Positions 7,884-17,766 are shown, counted from the first letter of the stretch. The stretch: DNA of 64,000 nucleotides from Lentibacillus sediminis (GCF_002763455.1 NZ_NIXK01000003.1:297552-361551); one strand, 5' to 3'. Made by a program: numbers and translations. The notes: a model not told the origin generated them from the letters alone.

Positions 7884-8708
7884 TTACAAAAATAAAATAA
7901 CGAGCACGCCGACGATGACACAGTAATAGGAAAAATAGCGAAGGTTTCCTTTAGCCATGATATTCATAAACCATCTCAGCGCAAAATAAGTTGCAATGAA
8001 CGCCGCAATAAAGGCAATCAGATTCGGGATCAGCATTTCGGCAAACTGTGGGGTGCCAATGAAATCAGGCACTTCCAGAATGGTTGTCCCCAGACTTACC
8101 GGAATATATAGCAGGAAGGAAAAACGCAGCGCGGTTTCCTGCTTCATCCCTGTCATCATGGAAGCTACAATCGAGGCACCGGAGCGGCTGATCCCCGGTG
8201 TCACGGCAATCGCTTGGGCAAAGCCGACAATCACAGCATCTTTAGTCGTCAAATCGCCGTCATTTTTGCGCCCGCGCAAGTTACGGATCATCCAGACAGC
8301 TGCTGCGGTAATCAGCAAGGTGAAGCCGACGACATTCGTGCCGCTTAATGCATCCCCAATCGCATCCCCGAATAATAGGCCAATCACGCCCACCGGAATG
8401 GTGGCAATCACCAGGTAAATAATGAACTGAAAGTCGCTTTTTGCTTTCTCATCCCGTTTGGTTATGTAGGTATACCCGTTTACGATCAGCCGGAAAATGT
8501 CCTCTTTGTAAATCAGCAGGACCGCCAAAAGGGAAGCGAAATTTACAAATATCTCAAAGGAGAGACCTTCCATATTATCAATTCCGAACAGCTCACGGAA
8601 GATAACAAGATGGCCGCTTGATGAAATCGGTATTGGTTCGGTGATGCCTTGTACAATTCCCAGGATCAAATACTGGATTAATGTTACTAATTCTGTCATA
8701 TTTTCCAC
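7884..8708 (-). CDS. uppP: Undecaprenyl-diphosphatase UppP (BacA family)
   Basis: UppP removes a phosphate from undecaprenyl pyrophosphate to recycle the lipid carrier of cell-wall synthesis, and confers basal bacitracin tolerance. The 274-residue protein has about eight hydrophobic segments and the two active-site motifs: [14 protein letters not shown] at residues 20-33 and P-G-I-S-R-S-G near 170. The GTG at 8708 follows GGAGGA by 6 bases and is taken as the start; ATG at 8699 is the alternative. Monocistronic, divergent from the Gly/Tyr-rich protein gene. Confidence 0.94.
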   Translation of the reverse strand: MENMTELVTLIQYLILGIVQGITEPIPISSSGHLVIFRELFGIDNMEGLSFEIFVNFASLLAVLLIYKEDIFRLIVNGYTYITKRDEKAKSDFQFIIYLVIATIPVGVIGLLFGDAIGDALSGTNVVGFTLLITAAAVWMIRNLRGRKNDGDLTTKDAVIVGFAQAIAVTPGISRSGASIVASMMTGMKQETALRFSFLLYIPVSLGTTILEVPDFIGTPQFAEMLIPNLIAFIAAFIATYFALRWFMNIMAKGNLRYFSYYCVIVGVLVILFL

Positions 8709-8804
8709 GATATCTCCTCCACTAAGGCTTCATTCATTTTCCATCCGGGACAAATCACCATCCCCGACCTGGTTGAATAGTCTAGATCGTGAGGAGGTTG
8801 GAAA

Positions 8805-9167
8805 ATGGAAAGAAAGCATAACTACCATCATATATACGAATTATGCAAAAAGCATATGCATTCCTATGTCCTTGCCGAGATGGAAGATGGCTCCCATTTC
8901 GACGGGATTATTACTGGGCTTGATGATGAAAATGTTTATATGGCTGTACCAAACAATGAACACCAGGACTTTTATGGGAATGGCCATCACTATCCCGAGC
9001 ACAACCACCACTATCCGGAACATCGGCAATTTGGTTATGGTGGCTACGGATATGGCTATCCGGGCTACGGTTATCCGGGTTACGGCTATGGCAGGCCACG
9101 AAGATTCAGCAGACTCATTCTGCCGCTAGCTGCCCTTACTGCAATAAGCGCCTTGCCGTGGTATTAA
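8805..9167 (+). CDS. Small protein with LSm-like N-terminus and Gly/Tyr-rich repeat
   Basis: I do not recognise a named family. Residues 1-50 contain a pattern S-Y-V-L-A-E-M-E-D-G-S-H-F-D-G-I-I-T-G-L-D-D, resembling the Sm1 motif of small SH3-like barrels. A His-rich linker (two H-Y-P-E-H units near residues 62-73) leads to a Gly/Tyr/Pro tract with repeated G-Y-G-Y-P units near residues 78-95. An Arg-rich R-P-R-R-F-S-R and a short hydrophobic tail end the protein. The GAGGAGG site 7 bases upstream of the ATG is strong. Similar Gly/Tyr-rich proteins in Bacillaceae are often spore-surface related, but that role here is only a guess. Confidence 0.7.
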   Translation: MERKHNYHHIYELCKKHMHSYVLAEMEDGSHFDGIITGLDDENVYMAVPNNEHQDFYGNGHHYPEHNHHYPEHRQFGYGGYGYGYPGYGYPGYGYGRPRRFSRLILPLAALTAISALPWY

Positions 9168-9201
9168 TCTCAGGGTACCCACATATCAATCACACAAATG
9201 G

Positions 9202-9240
9202 AAACCCTTGCCTTTCATTGGTTGAAGGCAAGGGTCTTTA
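9202..9240. terminator. Bidirectional terminator
   Basis: ACCCTTGCCTT at 9204-9214 pairs with AAGGCAAGGGT at 9225-9235, ten bases apart. It separates the Gly/Tyr-rich protein gene on the plus strand from the small membrane peptide gene on the minus strand. Confidence 0.8.
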
Positions 9241-9243
9241 AAC

Positions 9244-9420
9244 TTATTGTGCATTCTTCTGTTCCAGTGCGCCACCAAGTACAAAAACAGCGATGGACAT
9301 AATTCCTGCCAGAATCAGCGTATCCTGTATGACGAATGGATCGCCGCTCATACTTACCAATACATAAGATATAGCCATGCTGATCAGGAACGCCCAGAGA
9401 ATGGTCATCAAGTACTTCAT
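9244..9420 (-). CDS. Small membrane protein, DUF2929/YjzD-like
   Basis: A 58-residue peptide starting M-K-Y-L-M-T-I-L-W-A-F-L with two predicted membrane helices (residues 3-22 and 33-52) and a short charged tail, E-Q-K-N-A-Q. The M-K-Y-x-x-x-x-x-W-A-F-L start is typical of DUF2929 proteins such as B. subtilis YjzD. That gene lies at the equivalent place beside yjaU-med-fabHA, so synteny agrees with the call. A GGGGTGT site precedes the ATG. Function unknown; YjzD has been reported to affect cell division when overproduced. Confidence 0.72.
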   Translation of the reverse strand: MKYLMTILWAFLISMAISYVLVSMSGDPFVIQDTLILAGIMSIAVFVLGGALEQKNAQ

Positions 9421-9612
9421 TGTTACACCCCATTTTTTCTTTATCTGATTTTGAGAAATAGGTTTTTTAGGCAGGTTAGAAATATAAATACTTTCCGGCT
9501 GCGTAAGTACAATTAATTTTCTAACATGTTTGTTCTAAGGTTCTAATATATTTTACCAAAACCGGTTCGAAAATAAAAGCATTATTTCATCCCGTTAGTG
9601 AGGAGGGGGATT

Positions 9613-10200
9613 ATGAAAATTCTTGTAGCGGATTGCAGCCATTGGATAGGGTTTCATATTACTAATGCACTCCTGGAAAATGATTATCAAGTGGACGGCG
9701 TCAGGGGAGAGAATAAAAACGAGCATCTTGAAATGTTTTTTGCAAGAAACAGCAACTTTACTTTCACCGAGACTAATACCAAAACAAAATATGATGCCGC
9801 TGTGATTGCCGGACGGGACAGGGTGCCTGAGGAAGTGGAAGCTGAGCGGATTTTCGTGATCAATGGCAGCCGGGAAAAAGGTTCCCGTGTGATTCCAGTA
9901 TACATTCCGTACCTCTTTGGCGAATGGATACCGATGCAGGAGGAAGGCTTTTATCAGGGGGAGGAGTTCATCTCCTTTGCTTCTCAAGAATTTCGGGAGG
10001 GAGCGGTGGATATTAAAGATGCGGCAAAAGGGCTTCTGCAATTATTAAAAGCGAAAAAACTGCCTGAGGAAATCATCCTGGATCCTTCTCGGAAAGGTGA
10101 AAAACTTGAAAATTTGCTATTCCTCCGTAACAATAGACCTATTGAGCGTTCGTTAAAGACACTTCAGTCACATTATCAGCAGTACAAAGGACTTTATTAA
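9613..10200 (+). CDS. Hypothetical protein at the yjaU position
   Basis: A 195-residue soluble protein. It begins M-K-I-L-V-A-D-C-S-H-W-I-G-F-H-I-T-N-A-L, which looks like the first strand-turn-helix of an NAD(P)-binding Rossmann fold but with Cys-Ser-His in place of the usual glycines. A possible Y-I-P-Y-L-F-G-E-W segment near residue 100 also recalls short-chain dehydrogenase-like sugar epimerases. An upstream in-frame GTG at 9598 would place the GAGGAGGGGG ribosome site inside the gene, so ATG 9613 is the start. Its position before med and fabH-fabF matches yjaU of B. subtilis. Function is unknown. Confidence 0.75.
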   Translation: MKILVADCSHWIGFHITNALLENDYQVDGVRGENKNEHLEMFFARNSNFTFTETNTKTKYDAAVIAGRDRVPEEVEAERIFVINGSREKGSRVIPVYIPYLFGEWIPMQEEGFYQGEEFISFASQEFREGAVDIKDAAKGLLQLLKAKKLPEEIILDPSRKGEKLENLLFLRNNRPIERSLKTLQSHYQQYKGLY

Positions 10201-10294
10201 ATTTAAGGAAATCATACAAGCTGTATATTGTTGTTCATCTAAAATAACGATACAATTATAATAAGAGCAAAACTTGTGATCGGGAATGGAGTGC

Positions 10295-11257
10295 ATGATG
10301 GTGAAGTATATTCAGGCAGCTTTTTTGCTGGTCGTCACATTGCTGGTTCTTGCCGGCTGCAGTTATTTTGAAAATGCAGGAGAGATCCAGAATGTTGGAA
10401 TGCTTACAGACGGATCGATTGATGATCCTTTTGCGGAAAAGGGCTATCAAGGACTGCAGGAAATAGAAGAAACGTATGAAGTGGATGTTTATTATGAAGA
10501 AAATGTTCGTTCCGAGCAGGAAGTCCGTAATGCTGTGGCTGAATTCGTGCAGGATGGTGTCAACTTGATATTTGGGCAAAGCAGCAGTTATGGAAATAGT
10601 TTTGCGGAGTTGTCCACAGTCTATCCGGATGTCCATTTTGTCTATTTTAACGGAGCCTATGTAGCGGATAATGTGACCAGTATGAATTTCGACTCCCATG
10701 CGATGGGCTTTTTTGCCGGGATGATGGCAGGAAGGGCTTCTTCTAATGACGATGTTGGCATCATTGCCGCCTTCGAATGGCAGCCGGAAATTGAGGGGTT
10801 TTTTGAAGGGGTGAACTATCAGAGCCCTTCTACCGAGGTGCATATCAATTTCGTCAATGACTGGTATGATTCCCGGACTGCAATGGACGCCTACAGAGAG
10901 ATGAGGGAAAATGGCGTTGACGTATTTTATCCGGTCGGCGACGCATTTAGTGAAGAGATTGTCAGACAGGCTGCAGAAGATGAAATTTATGCAATTGGAT
11001 ATGTAAGTGATCAGTCCGATATTTCTGAGCGGAGGGTCCTTACGAGCACAGTGCAGCATGTGGACAAGCTCTATGTCCAGGCTGCTGAACAGTTTAACAA
11101 TGGAGAGCTCAGTGGCAGTGTGATGACATTTGATTTTCAGGATGATGTTATTTCTCTTGGGGAATTCAGTCCAAATGTGCCGCCAAGCTATCAGGAAATG
11201 CTGCATGAGGAAATAGAGGATTATAAAGAAACCGGGCTATTGCCAAATCAGGAATAA
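10295..11257 (+). CDS. med: Med-like BMP-family lipoprotein
   Basis: About 320 residues with a lipoprotein signal whose hydrophobic core ends L-V-L-A-G-C near residue 22. The rest is the PnrA/BMP-type periplasmic-binding fold, with the phrases V-G-M-L-T-D-G-S-I-D-D-P-F and K-G-Y-Q-G-L at the start and G-F-F-A-G-M-M-A-G-R near residue 145. In B. subtilis, Med is a positive regulator of competence (comK) encoded directly upstream of comZ and fabHA; synteny supports the name. ATGs at 10286, 10295 and 10298 are in frame; a GGAG at 10288-10291 favours 10295 or 10298. comZ is not found in the 104 bases before fabH. Confidence 0.8.
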   Translation: MMVKYIQAAFLLVVTLLVLAGCSYFENAGEIQNVGMLTDGSIDDPFAEKGYQGLQEIEETYEVDVYYEENVRSEQEVRNAVAEFVQDGVNLIFGQSSSYGNSFAELSTVYPDVHFVYFNGAYVADNVTSMNFDSHAMGFFAGMMAGRASSNDDVGIIAAFEWQPEIEGFFEGVNYQSPSTEVHINFVNDWYDSRTAMDAYREMRENGVDVFYPVGDAFSEEIVRQAAEDEIYAIGYVSDQSDISERRVLTSTVQHVDKLYVQAAEQFNNGELSGSVMTFDFQDDVISLGEFSPNVPPSYQEMLHEEIEDYKETGLLPNQE

Positions 11258-11279
11258 GCAGGGGAATATTCATTCGGAG

Positions 11280-11308
11280 TTGCCAGATAGCTTTTTATAC
11301 ATTAAAAT
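11280..11308 (+). promoter_or_regulatory. fabH-fabF promoter
   Basis: A -35 box TTGCCA at 11280-11285 and a -10 box TAAAAT at 11303-11308, with 17 bases between them, fit the housekeeping sigma factor. The FapR-like operator starts in the -10 box, as expected for a repressed fatty acid promoter. Confidence 0.65.
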
Positions 11309-11324
11309 TAGTACCAAGTCATAA
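11308..11324 (+). promoter_or_regulatory. FapR-type operator upstream of fabH
   Basis: TTAGTACCAAGTCATAA matches the left half of the FapR consensus (TTAGTACC) exactly and its right half loosely. FapR represses fatty acid and phospholipid genes in Bacillus and releases the DNA when malonyl-CoA rises. The site overlaps the -10 region and the transcript start. Confidence 0.7.
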
Positions 11325-11361
11325 AGATTGATATTAACATTTGATATAAGGGGATGGAAAC

Positions 11362-12300
11362 ATGAGCGCTGGTGTATTGGGAACGGGCCATTATGTGCCA
11401 GAGAACGTTGTGACCAACAAAGATATGGAAAAGATTGTGGAGACGAGTGATGAATGGATCCGCAGCCGAACCGGGATAGAGGAGCGAAGATATGCACCGG
11501 ATGATATGGATACCTCTGACATGGCATATAAGGCCGCACTTGGTGCCCTGGAGGAGGCGGGAGTGGCTGCGGCCGACATTGATCTGATTTTGGTCGCCAC
11601 GGTTACCCCGGACACCCCGTTTCCGTCCGTTTCCAATCTGCTGCAGGACCGTCTGGGAGCGACCAAAGCCGCAGCAATGGATGTGAGTGCTGCATGTTCC
11701 GGCTTCATGTATGGCATGATAACTGCGAAACAGTTTATTGATACGAATGCCTATCAGCATGTGCTGGTCATCGGTGTGGAAAAGCTTTCGAAAATTACCG
11801 ACTGGACCGACCGCAGCACCTGTGTGTTGTTTGGAGACGGGGCAGGAGCTGCTGTCATCGGCAATGTTTCGGACGGGAAGGGAATCTTATCCTTTGAACT
11901 GGGCTCTGATGGAAGCGGCGGCAAGCATCTTTATCAGGATAAAGACGACCATTTGCAAATGAATGGCCGGGAAGTTTTCAAATTTGCGGTCAGACAGATG
12001 CCGGAATCCTCCGTCAATGTGGTAGAGAAAATCGGCTTCAATAAAGAGGATGTCGACTATCTAATCCCCCATCAGGCAAATATGCGTATCATGGAGGCTG
12101 CTAGAGAACGTCTTGGGATTTCGGAAGACAAAATGGCAACATCTGTGAAGAAATATGGCAATACATCCGCAGCATCTATACCAATTGCTTTATCGGAATC
12201 TGTAAAAGATGGTAAAATTAAAGATAATGATTTAGTCGTATTAGTCGGGTTCGGCGGCGGTTTAACCTGGGGTGCGGTAGCTCTCCGCTGGGGCCGGTAA
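11362..12300 (+). CDS. fabH: Beta-ketoacyl-ACP synthase III FabH
   Basis: FabH condenses a short acyl-CoA primer with malonyl-ACP to start fatty acid synthesis; in Bacillaceae it selects branched primers. The 312-residue thiolase-fold protein shows the full Cys-His-Asn triad: C in S-A-A-C-S-G-F near residue 112, H in P-H-Q-A-N-M-R near 235 and N in Y-G-N-T-S-A-A near 265-270. The C-terminal G-F-G-G-G-L-T-W-G motif is intact. Start ATG follows AAGGGGATGG. It forms an operon with fabF 32 bases downstream and lies behind a FapR-type operator. Confidence 0.96.
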   Translation: MSAGVLGTGHYVPENVVTNKDMEKIVETSDEWIRSRTGIEERRYAPDDMDTSDMAYKAALGALEEAGVAAADIDLILVATVTPDTPFPSVSNLLQDRLGATKAAAMDVSAACSGFMYGMITAKQFIDTNAYQHVLVIGVEKLSKITDWTDRSTCVLFGDGAGAAVIGNVSDGKGILSFELGSDGSGGKHLYQDKDDHLQMNGREVFKFAVRQMPESSVNVVEKIGFNKEDVDYLIPHQANMRIMEAARERLGISEDKMATSVKKYGNTSAASIPIALSESVKDGKIKDNDLVVLVGFGGGLTWGAVALRWGR

Positions 12301-12332
12301 AAAGCTATCAATGGTAATAGGAGGAGTAGCTT

Positions 12333-13571
12333 ATGGAAGCGAAAAGAGTAGTGATCACAGGGCTTGGCGCAGTATCACCGCTGGGAAATGATACCGCAAC
12401 ATTGTGGGAAAATATTACGGCAGGAAAATCCGGCATTGATTTTGTCACCAAAGTAAACAAGGATGATTTCCCGGCAAAAATCGCGGGGGAAGTAAAAGAT
12501 TTTGACCCAACCAATTATATGGATAAGAAAGATGCCAGGAAGATGGACCCTTTCACCCAATATGCGGTTGCAGCATCGAAAATGGCAGTCGAGGATGCAA
12601 ACCTGACGATTGATGAGCAGAACGCAAACCGTGTTGGTGTCTGGATCGGTTCCGGTATTGGCGGCATGAAGACATGGGAAGATCAGCATAAAAAACTGTT
12701 GGAAAAAGGGCCGAAACGGGTCAGCCCGTTCTTTGTGCCGATGATGATCCCGGACATGGCTGCAGGTCAAGTATCGATCCAGTTGGGAGCAAAAGGAATT
12801 AACTCCTGTACCGTAACCGCCTGTGCATCCGGAGCCAATTCGATCGGGGATGCATATAAAGCAATTCAGCGCGGTGATGCTGATTATATCATTGCCGGCG
12901 GAACCGAGGCGCCGATTTCCAATATGGCATTTGCCGGTTTTTCTTCTGCCAAAGCGTTGTCCTTGAATGAAGATCCAAATTCTGCAAGCCGGCCGTTCGA
13001 TAAAAACCGCGACGGATTTGTTATGGGTGAAGGCTCCGGTATACTCATTCTCGAGACATTGGAGACCGCGCTGGAACGCGGCGCACATATTTATGGCGAA
13101 ATTGTCGGTTATGGTGCAACAGGGGATGCCTATCATATCACCGCCCCTGCGGAAAATGGAGAAGGAGCGGCGCGCGCCATGCAGCATGCCCTTGATGATG
13201 CAGGGCTTAATGCCGACGCAGTGGATTACATCAATGCCCATGGAACGAGCACGGAACTAAATGATAAATTTGAAACTGCCGCAATAAAAACGGTATTCGG
13301 CGACCATGCCAACCGGCTGGCTGTCTCATCGACCAAATCGATGACCGGTCATTTGCTTGGAGCTGCCGGCGGAATTGAATCAGTTATTTCCGTGAAAGCC
13401 ATCCATGACGGGATCATCCCTGCGACGACCAATTACGAGACACCAGACCCGGACTGTGATCTCGATTATGTGCCAAATGAAGCACGCAAACAGGATGTCA
13501 ATGTCGTCCTCAGCAACTCGCTTGGGTTCGGCGGACATAACGTAGCTCTAGTTTTTAAGAAATATGAATAA
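12333..13571 (+). CDS. fabF: Beta-ketoacyl-ACP synthase II FabF
   Basis: FabF elongates acyl-ACP chains with malonyl-ACP. It has 412 residues, full length for the family. The catalytic Cys lies in V-T-A-C-A-S-G near residue 163; the two histidines lie in N-A-H-G-T-S-T near 302 and [11 protein letters not shown] near 339. G-F-G-G-H-N is at the C-terminus. The AATAGGAGGAG site lies just upstream of the ATG. Second gene of the fabH-fabF operon, which ends at a strong terminator. A large antisense reading frame (12375-13241) is a shadow. Confidence 0.96.
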   Translation: MEAKRVVITGLGAVSPLGNDTATLWENITAGKSGIDFVTKVNKDDFPAKIAGEVKDFDPTNYMDKKDARKMDPFTQYAVAASKMAVEDANLTIDEQNANRVGVWIGSGIGGMKTWEDQHKKLLEKGPKRVSPFFVPMMIPDMAAGQVSIQLGAKGINSCTVTACASGANSIGDAYKAIQRGDADYIIAGGTEAPISNMAFAGFSSAKALSLNEDPNSASRPFDKNRDGFVMGEGSGILILETLETALERGAHIYGEIVGYGATGDAYHITAPAENGEGAARAMQHALDDAGLNADAVDYINAHGTSTELNDKFETAAIKTVFGDHANRLAVSSTKSMTGHLLGAAGGIESVISVKAIHDGIIPATTNYETPDPDCDLDYVPNEARKQDVNVVLSNSLGFGGHNVALVFKKYE

Positions 13572-13582
13572 TGTTTTTGTTG

Positions 13583-13624
13583 GAAGGCTGCTCTCGCTTG
13601 AAAAAGTGGGGAGCAGCCTTTTGT
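13583..13624 (+). terminator. Terminator of the fabH-fabF operon
   Basis: AAGGCTGCTC pairs with GAGCAGCCTT around a loop of about 17 bases, and TTTTGTG follows. It lies 12 bases after the fabF stop. Confidence 0.85.
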
Positions 13625-13651
13625 GATGTATGGGGAAGGGAGAGAACGGAG

Positions 13652-13740
13652 GATCGAGCGAGTTGATGGCAAAGTAGAGCGGCCCGCACGCCCCGCCAAG
13701 CGAGTTCACACCTCAACTCAAGTGCTCAGCCCTACTCTCA
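13652..13740. repeat. Degenerate copies of a 21-bp repeat
   Basis: GATCGAGCGAG at 13652 and AGTAGAGCGG at 13673 are 21 bases apart, and a shortened unit AAGCGAG (13698) and AGTGCTCAG (13721) follow. The unit resembles the perfect 21-bp array at 47298-47444 (AGTCGAGCGACCCGCACCCA type). No gene overlaps it. Confidence 0.45.
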
Positions 13741-13813
13741 CCCAAATCATTCATCTTTCCCCCTGGACAAGCATAATTATAGATTAATAGAGCTTGGACA
13801 AGGGTGGTAAAAG

Positions 13814-14020
13814 ATGGGATATATATTTTTATTTTTAATTGGCTTTGGTCTGTCGGTTACTGGAGGGGTGACGTTGATCGCCTATTTAAATTTTCTGCCG
13901 GCAGGGGTGTCCTGGATGGATTACTTTATTTTTATCCAAGGAAGACCGGAATGCTACTTTTTGCCGGTGGGATTTGTAATTATGGCAATCGCGATTTACA
14001 GCTATCCAAATCATCCATAA
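13814..14020 (+). CDS. Small membrane protein, unknown
   Basis: A 68-residue peptide with two hydrophobic helices (residues 2-25 and 50-62) joined by a loop W-M-D-Y-F-I-F-I-Q-G-R-P-E-C-Y. It sits between fabF and yjbA. A weak ribosome site (AAGGGTGG) precedes ATG 13814. A second frame starting at 13804 covers the same bases but lacks a convincing protein pattern. I do not recognise a named family; the composition and the R-P-E-C-Y-x-L-P-V-G-F turn suggest a genuine conserved membrane peptide. Confidence 0.6.
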   Translation: MGYIFLFLIGFGLSVTGGVTLIAYLNFLPAGVSWMDYFIFIQGRPECYFLPVGFVIMAIAIYSYPNHP

Positions 14021-14096
14021 TTTAACTCCATTAGAATATTTTTTTTCATGTTGGTCATAATGTATTCTAAATTGGTTTTAAAGCGAGGGTTGAATT

Positions 14097-14858
14097 ATGT
14101 TGTATCTGCATGATGTTTGGGTGAATTGGTTTGAAGGGGAAGAAAATGGCTATAGTGTCTGTCATTTTCATGAGTGGCGGAAAGAGGATAAAATCGAACT
14201 GCTGGACCAGACACCATTGTTGTACATAACAGAAGCGCTGTTTGATTACATTGAAAATGATATGAGTGAACTCCCAAAACCCCTGTTGGACGTGGTTTAC
14301 CGGCGTGCCTACACAAGAAAAGGGCAGGACAGATCGGTGCTCGATTATGCCTGTGTGGTCACAAATGGGAATGACGTCATGGCCATGGACACCATTGGCT
14401 ACGAAATTCCTGTACGAAAAAGCCGACTGATCCCCAGACAGGAGCAGCTAGTCTTTGATATGATTAAGAAAACCAAGCCGCAGTCATTTAGCTTTACCGG
14501 CGAAGAATATGAAAAGGAATACCACATGCTTTCCATGCCGCCGGAGATGGTATTCGGCCTGACAAGAAAAGAACGGCAGCTGAAACATCTGCTCATGATG
14601 GGACTTGACCAGTTGCGGACGGCAAACAACCTGGAAGAGCTGAGGTATTGGCTGACCGAATGGGATCCGAAAAATTATCCTTACATTCGATATATGAATG
14701 AAGAACGCGTATGGGATGCCTTATACAGCGGGTTGAAAGATGGGTGGAGTCTGGCACATGAAGAACTTTGCGCCAAACTCATTAAAGGGCAGCCATTTCT
14801 GGAAAAAATGTATGAAATGGAGAACGGACGGGAAACCAATACATCTAAATTAAAGTAG
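14097..14858 (+). CDS. yjbA: YjbA-family protein (UPF0736/DUF3603)
   Basis: A 253-residue soluble protein beginning [16 protein letters not shown], with R-L-I-P-R-Q-E near residue 110 and [11 protein letters not shown] near 155. This matches my memory of YjbA, a conserved protein of unknown function found only in Bacillales. In B. subtilis yjbA lies immediately before trpS, as here (convergent). No catalytic motif is visible. The ribosome site AAGCGAGGG lies upstream of the ATG. It ends at a terminator shared with trpS. Confidence 0.85.
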   Translation: MLYLHDVWVNWFEGEENGYSVCHFHEWRKEDKIELLDQTPLLYITEALFDYIENDMSELPKPLLDVVYRRAYTRKGQDRSVLDYACVVTNGNDVMAMDTIGYEIPVRKSRLIPRQEQLVFDMIKKTKPQSFSFTGEEYEKEYHMLSMPPEMVFGLTRKERQLKHLLMMGLDQLRTANNLEELRYWLTEWDPKNYPYIRYMNEERVWDALYSGLKDGWSLAHEELCAKLIKGQPFLEKMYEMENGRETNTSKLK

Positions 14859-14863
14859 AAACA

Positions 14864-14902
14864 AAAACTGGGCCATCTGAATTTCGGGTGCCCAGCTTTT
14901 AT
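14864..14902. terminator. Bidirectional terminator between yjbA and trpS
   Basis: CTGGGC at 14868-14873 pairs with GCCCAG at 14890-14895. A-rich and T-rich flanks allow use from both sides. Confidence 0.7.
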
Positions 14903-14904
14903 GT

Positions 14905-16142
<1,238 letters not shown>

Positions 16143-16152
16143 AGTTTTTATT

Positions 16153-16181
16153 ATTATATATAGTTTGTTTGGAAATTGCAA
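16153..16181 (-). promoter_or_regulatory. trpS promoter
   Basis: On the minus strand, TTGCAA at 16181-16176 and TATAAT at 16158-16153 are separated by 17 bases, a near-perfect housekeeping promoter. It starts the T-box transcript. Confidence 0.8.
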
Positions 16182-16208
16182 GGGGGAAAGGTCCGGTTGG
16201 TTGCTTAT

Positions 16209-16428
16209 TGAGTGGATGAGTGTATGATTGAGGAAGAAATCTTCTCACTCGTGCACTCATCAATGGGAAGAAGACACGAATGCGGAGGAAATCTTCTCAT
16301 TCGTGCACTCATTAAGGGGATGAAGACACGAACGCGGAAGAATGCCTCTCATTCCTGCGCTCATTAAAGGGATGAAGACACGAATGCCGAGGAAACCCTC
16401 TCAATCGCGTACTCATTATCACTCATAA
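16209..16428. repeat. Tandem repeat of about 52 bp, roughly four copies
   Basis: Units of the form GAAGACACGAATGCGGAGG then AAATCTTCTCATTCGTGCAC then TCATTAAGGGGAT recur with start points near 16268, 16322 and 16374. A more diverged first copy begins near 16209. The third and fourth units carry substitutions. The array fills the space between the trpS promoter and the NERD gene and runs into the last bases of that gene (its TGA is at 16419-16421). It does not look coding on either strand. Confidence 0.85.
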
Positions 16429-17333
16429 TACGTCCACTGATGTTTTCCTACAGCATTAAAATTATCTGCTAAAATTCTTCTTATCGCACGTTTTGATTCT
16501 ACCACCATGCACCAATCATGAATGATATTGCTCGTAATTTTTTTATCTGGGAATAGAACCTGAAATTCCTTAATGGTTCTTAATACAGCGTTTGTTACTG
16601 ACTCCCTATAACCACATACGCCGCAAACACATTTTCTTTTCTCAACTGTAACAGAAAACGATTTGCATTCTGAACAAGTAATCCCTTTTTGTATTTGCTC
16701 ATAATCATATGAAGGTAACTTGCTGTAAGGAGAATCAGTTTTGTGCAAGGTCAATAGTTGATCAGCAAGTTTTTTATGTTGTACCGTTGGTTTTGCAGGT
16801 ATTTTATTTAAATGATCCATATGCCTATTGACTTGTGTTGGGAAAATTAAGGGCTTGTCCAGAGGGGCTTGGTATAAGGTGAAGTTGGGGTTAATGAAGA
16901 CAACTGAAGCATCAATATGAGGGGTGAAGCTGAGGCTAAGGAGTAACTGTCGAAGTAATGACTCGCTTCTACTCAATTGATCCAGCGGGTTAAGGACTTC
17001 TAGCTTGGGTTTCTTAAATAGCTTGTCTGATTGGTAATAATAATCACCTTCATGGTTTTTTACTTCAAAAAAATGAATCTTGCCTTGTACAATAATTAAG
17101 GCATCAATTTGAAAGGTAGTATTATTAATCTCGAGTAATAAATCGTTTAGAATCAAGCAGTCGCATTGCAGTTTTTCTGTGAAGGTATCAAATAACATTT
17201 CTCCTTCATAACCTTTTTTCAGGTTTAAATAATGCTGCTTATCCTTTCCGGTTAAATCCGTTCGTTTGTCTAATAAATCGAGGATTACTAATGCTTTTGG
17301 TTTGGTACGAGGCTTGTAAAACATAATCCACAC
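16419..17333 (-). CDS. NERD-domain nuclease-related protein with zinc ribbon
   Basis: About 304 residues. An N-terminal basic start is followed by a NERD-type domain: K-G-Y-E-G-E near residue 40, I-D-A-L-I-I near 77 and F-F-E-V-K-N near 88-93. These correspond to the core of the predicted PD-(D/E)XK-like nuclease fold. A C-terminal zinc ribbon shows C-S-E-C near 222 and C-V-C-G-V-C-G near 237. ATG 17333 and ATG 17324 are both possible. NERD proteins are thought to act on DNA or RNA, but the substrate is unknown. The stop lies inside a tandem repeat, so the C-terminus may have been shaped by it. Confidence 0.78.
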   Translation of the reverse strand: MWIMFYKPRTKPKALVILDLLDKRTDLTGKDKQHYLNLKKGYEGEMLFDTFTEKLQCDCLILNDLLLEINNTTFQIDALIIVQGKIHFFEVKNHEGDYYYQSDKLFKKPKLEVLNPLDQLSRSESLLRQLLLSLSFTPHIDASVVFINPNFTLYQAPLDKPLIFPTQVNRHMDHLNKIPAKPTVQHKKLADQLLTLHKTDSPYSKLPSYDYEQIQKGITCSECKSFSVTVEKRKCVCGVCGYRESVTNAVLRTIKEFQVLFPDKKITSNIIHDWCMVVESKRAIRRILADNFNAVGKHQWTYYE

Positions 17334-17392
17334 CCTTTATAGAATTTAAATCTATTATATTGTAAATTTTAAATAAATGAAATGATAACGAT

Positions 17393-17728
17393 GTGAAGGC
17401 TTTATTACAGGATAAAACGCTTGAGATCCGCATATTTGCTGCCCGTGCCGCAGAGGAGTCATGGAAATTTATGACAGATAAAAATCCTGCAATCATTGTC
17501 TTTTATTCCTCTCTGTATTCTCCCGATACAGCATTAGCAGGGGAGACGGAAAAAGAGCAGAAACTACTGCAAGCATTGGATCATGCGATTAATTTGATGC
17601 AGACAGAGTATAAACATGCGATTGTATCGAAAAACTTCTTCCCGCATATATCGGATAGGAGTTTAGTTTCTAGGAGTGATAATATGGATGAAATTGATTA
17701 TGCGGTGAGAATGAGCTTTTCACTGTAA
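17393..17728 (+). pseudogene. Remnant of rocB-like M20 peptidase (arginine utilisation)
   Basis: This open stretch of about 111 codons encodes A-A-R-A-A-E-E-S-W, P-A-I-I-V-F-Y-S-S-L-Y-S-P and F-F-P-H-I-S-D-R-S. I recognise these as an internal part of RocB-type M20/M25/M40 proteins of about 540 residues. The N-terminal metal-binding half and the C-terminus are missing. No ribosome site precedes the GTG at 17393. I infer a decayed fragment rather than a working gene. Confidence 0.6.
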
Positions 17729-17766
17729 TTATTGGCAGGGGTTATTTCCATTTCAACGTTATCCCG

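Noticed and set aside
10256..11206. 316-codon minus-strand frame opposite med
   Set aside because: Antisense shadow; Med on the plus strand has a signal peptide, family motifs and synteny.
12375..13241. 288-codon minus-strand frame opposite fabF
   Set aside because: Shadow of fabF; Cys/His-rich nonsense composition and no start signal.
16209..16428. CRISPR-like array
   Set aside because: The unit is about 52 bp with no constant repeat and unique spacers; it is a simple tandem repeat.
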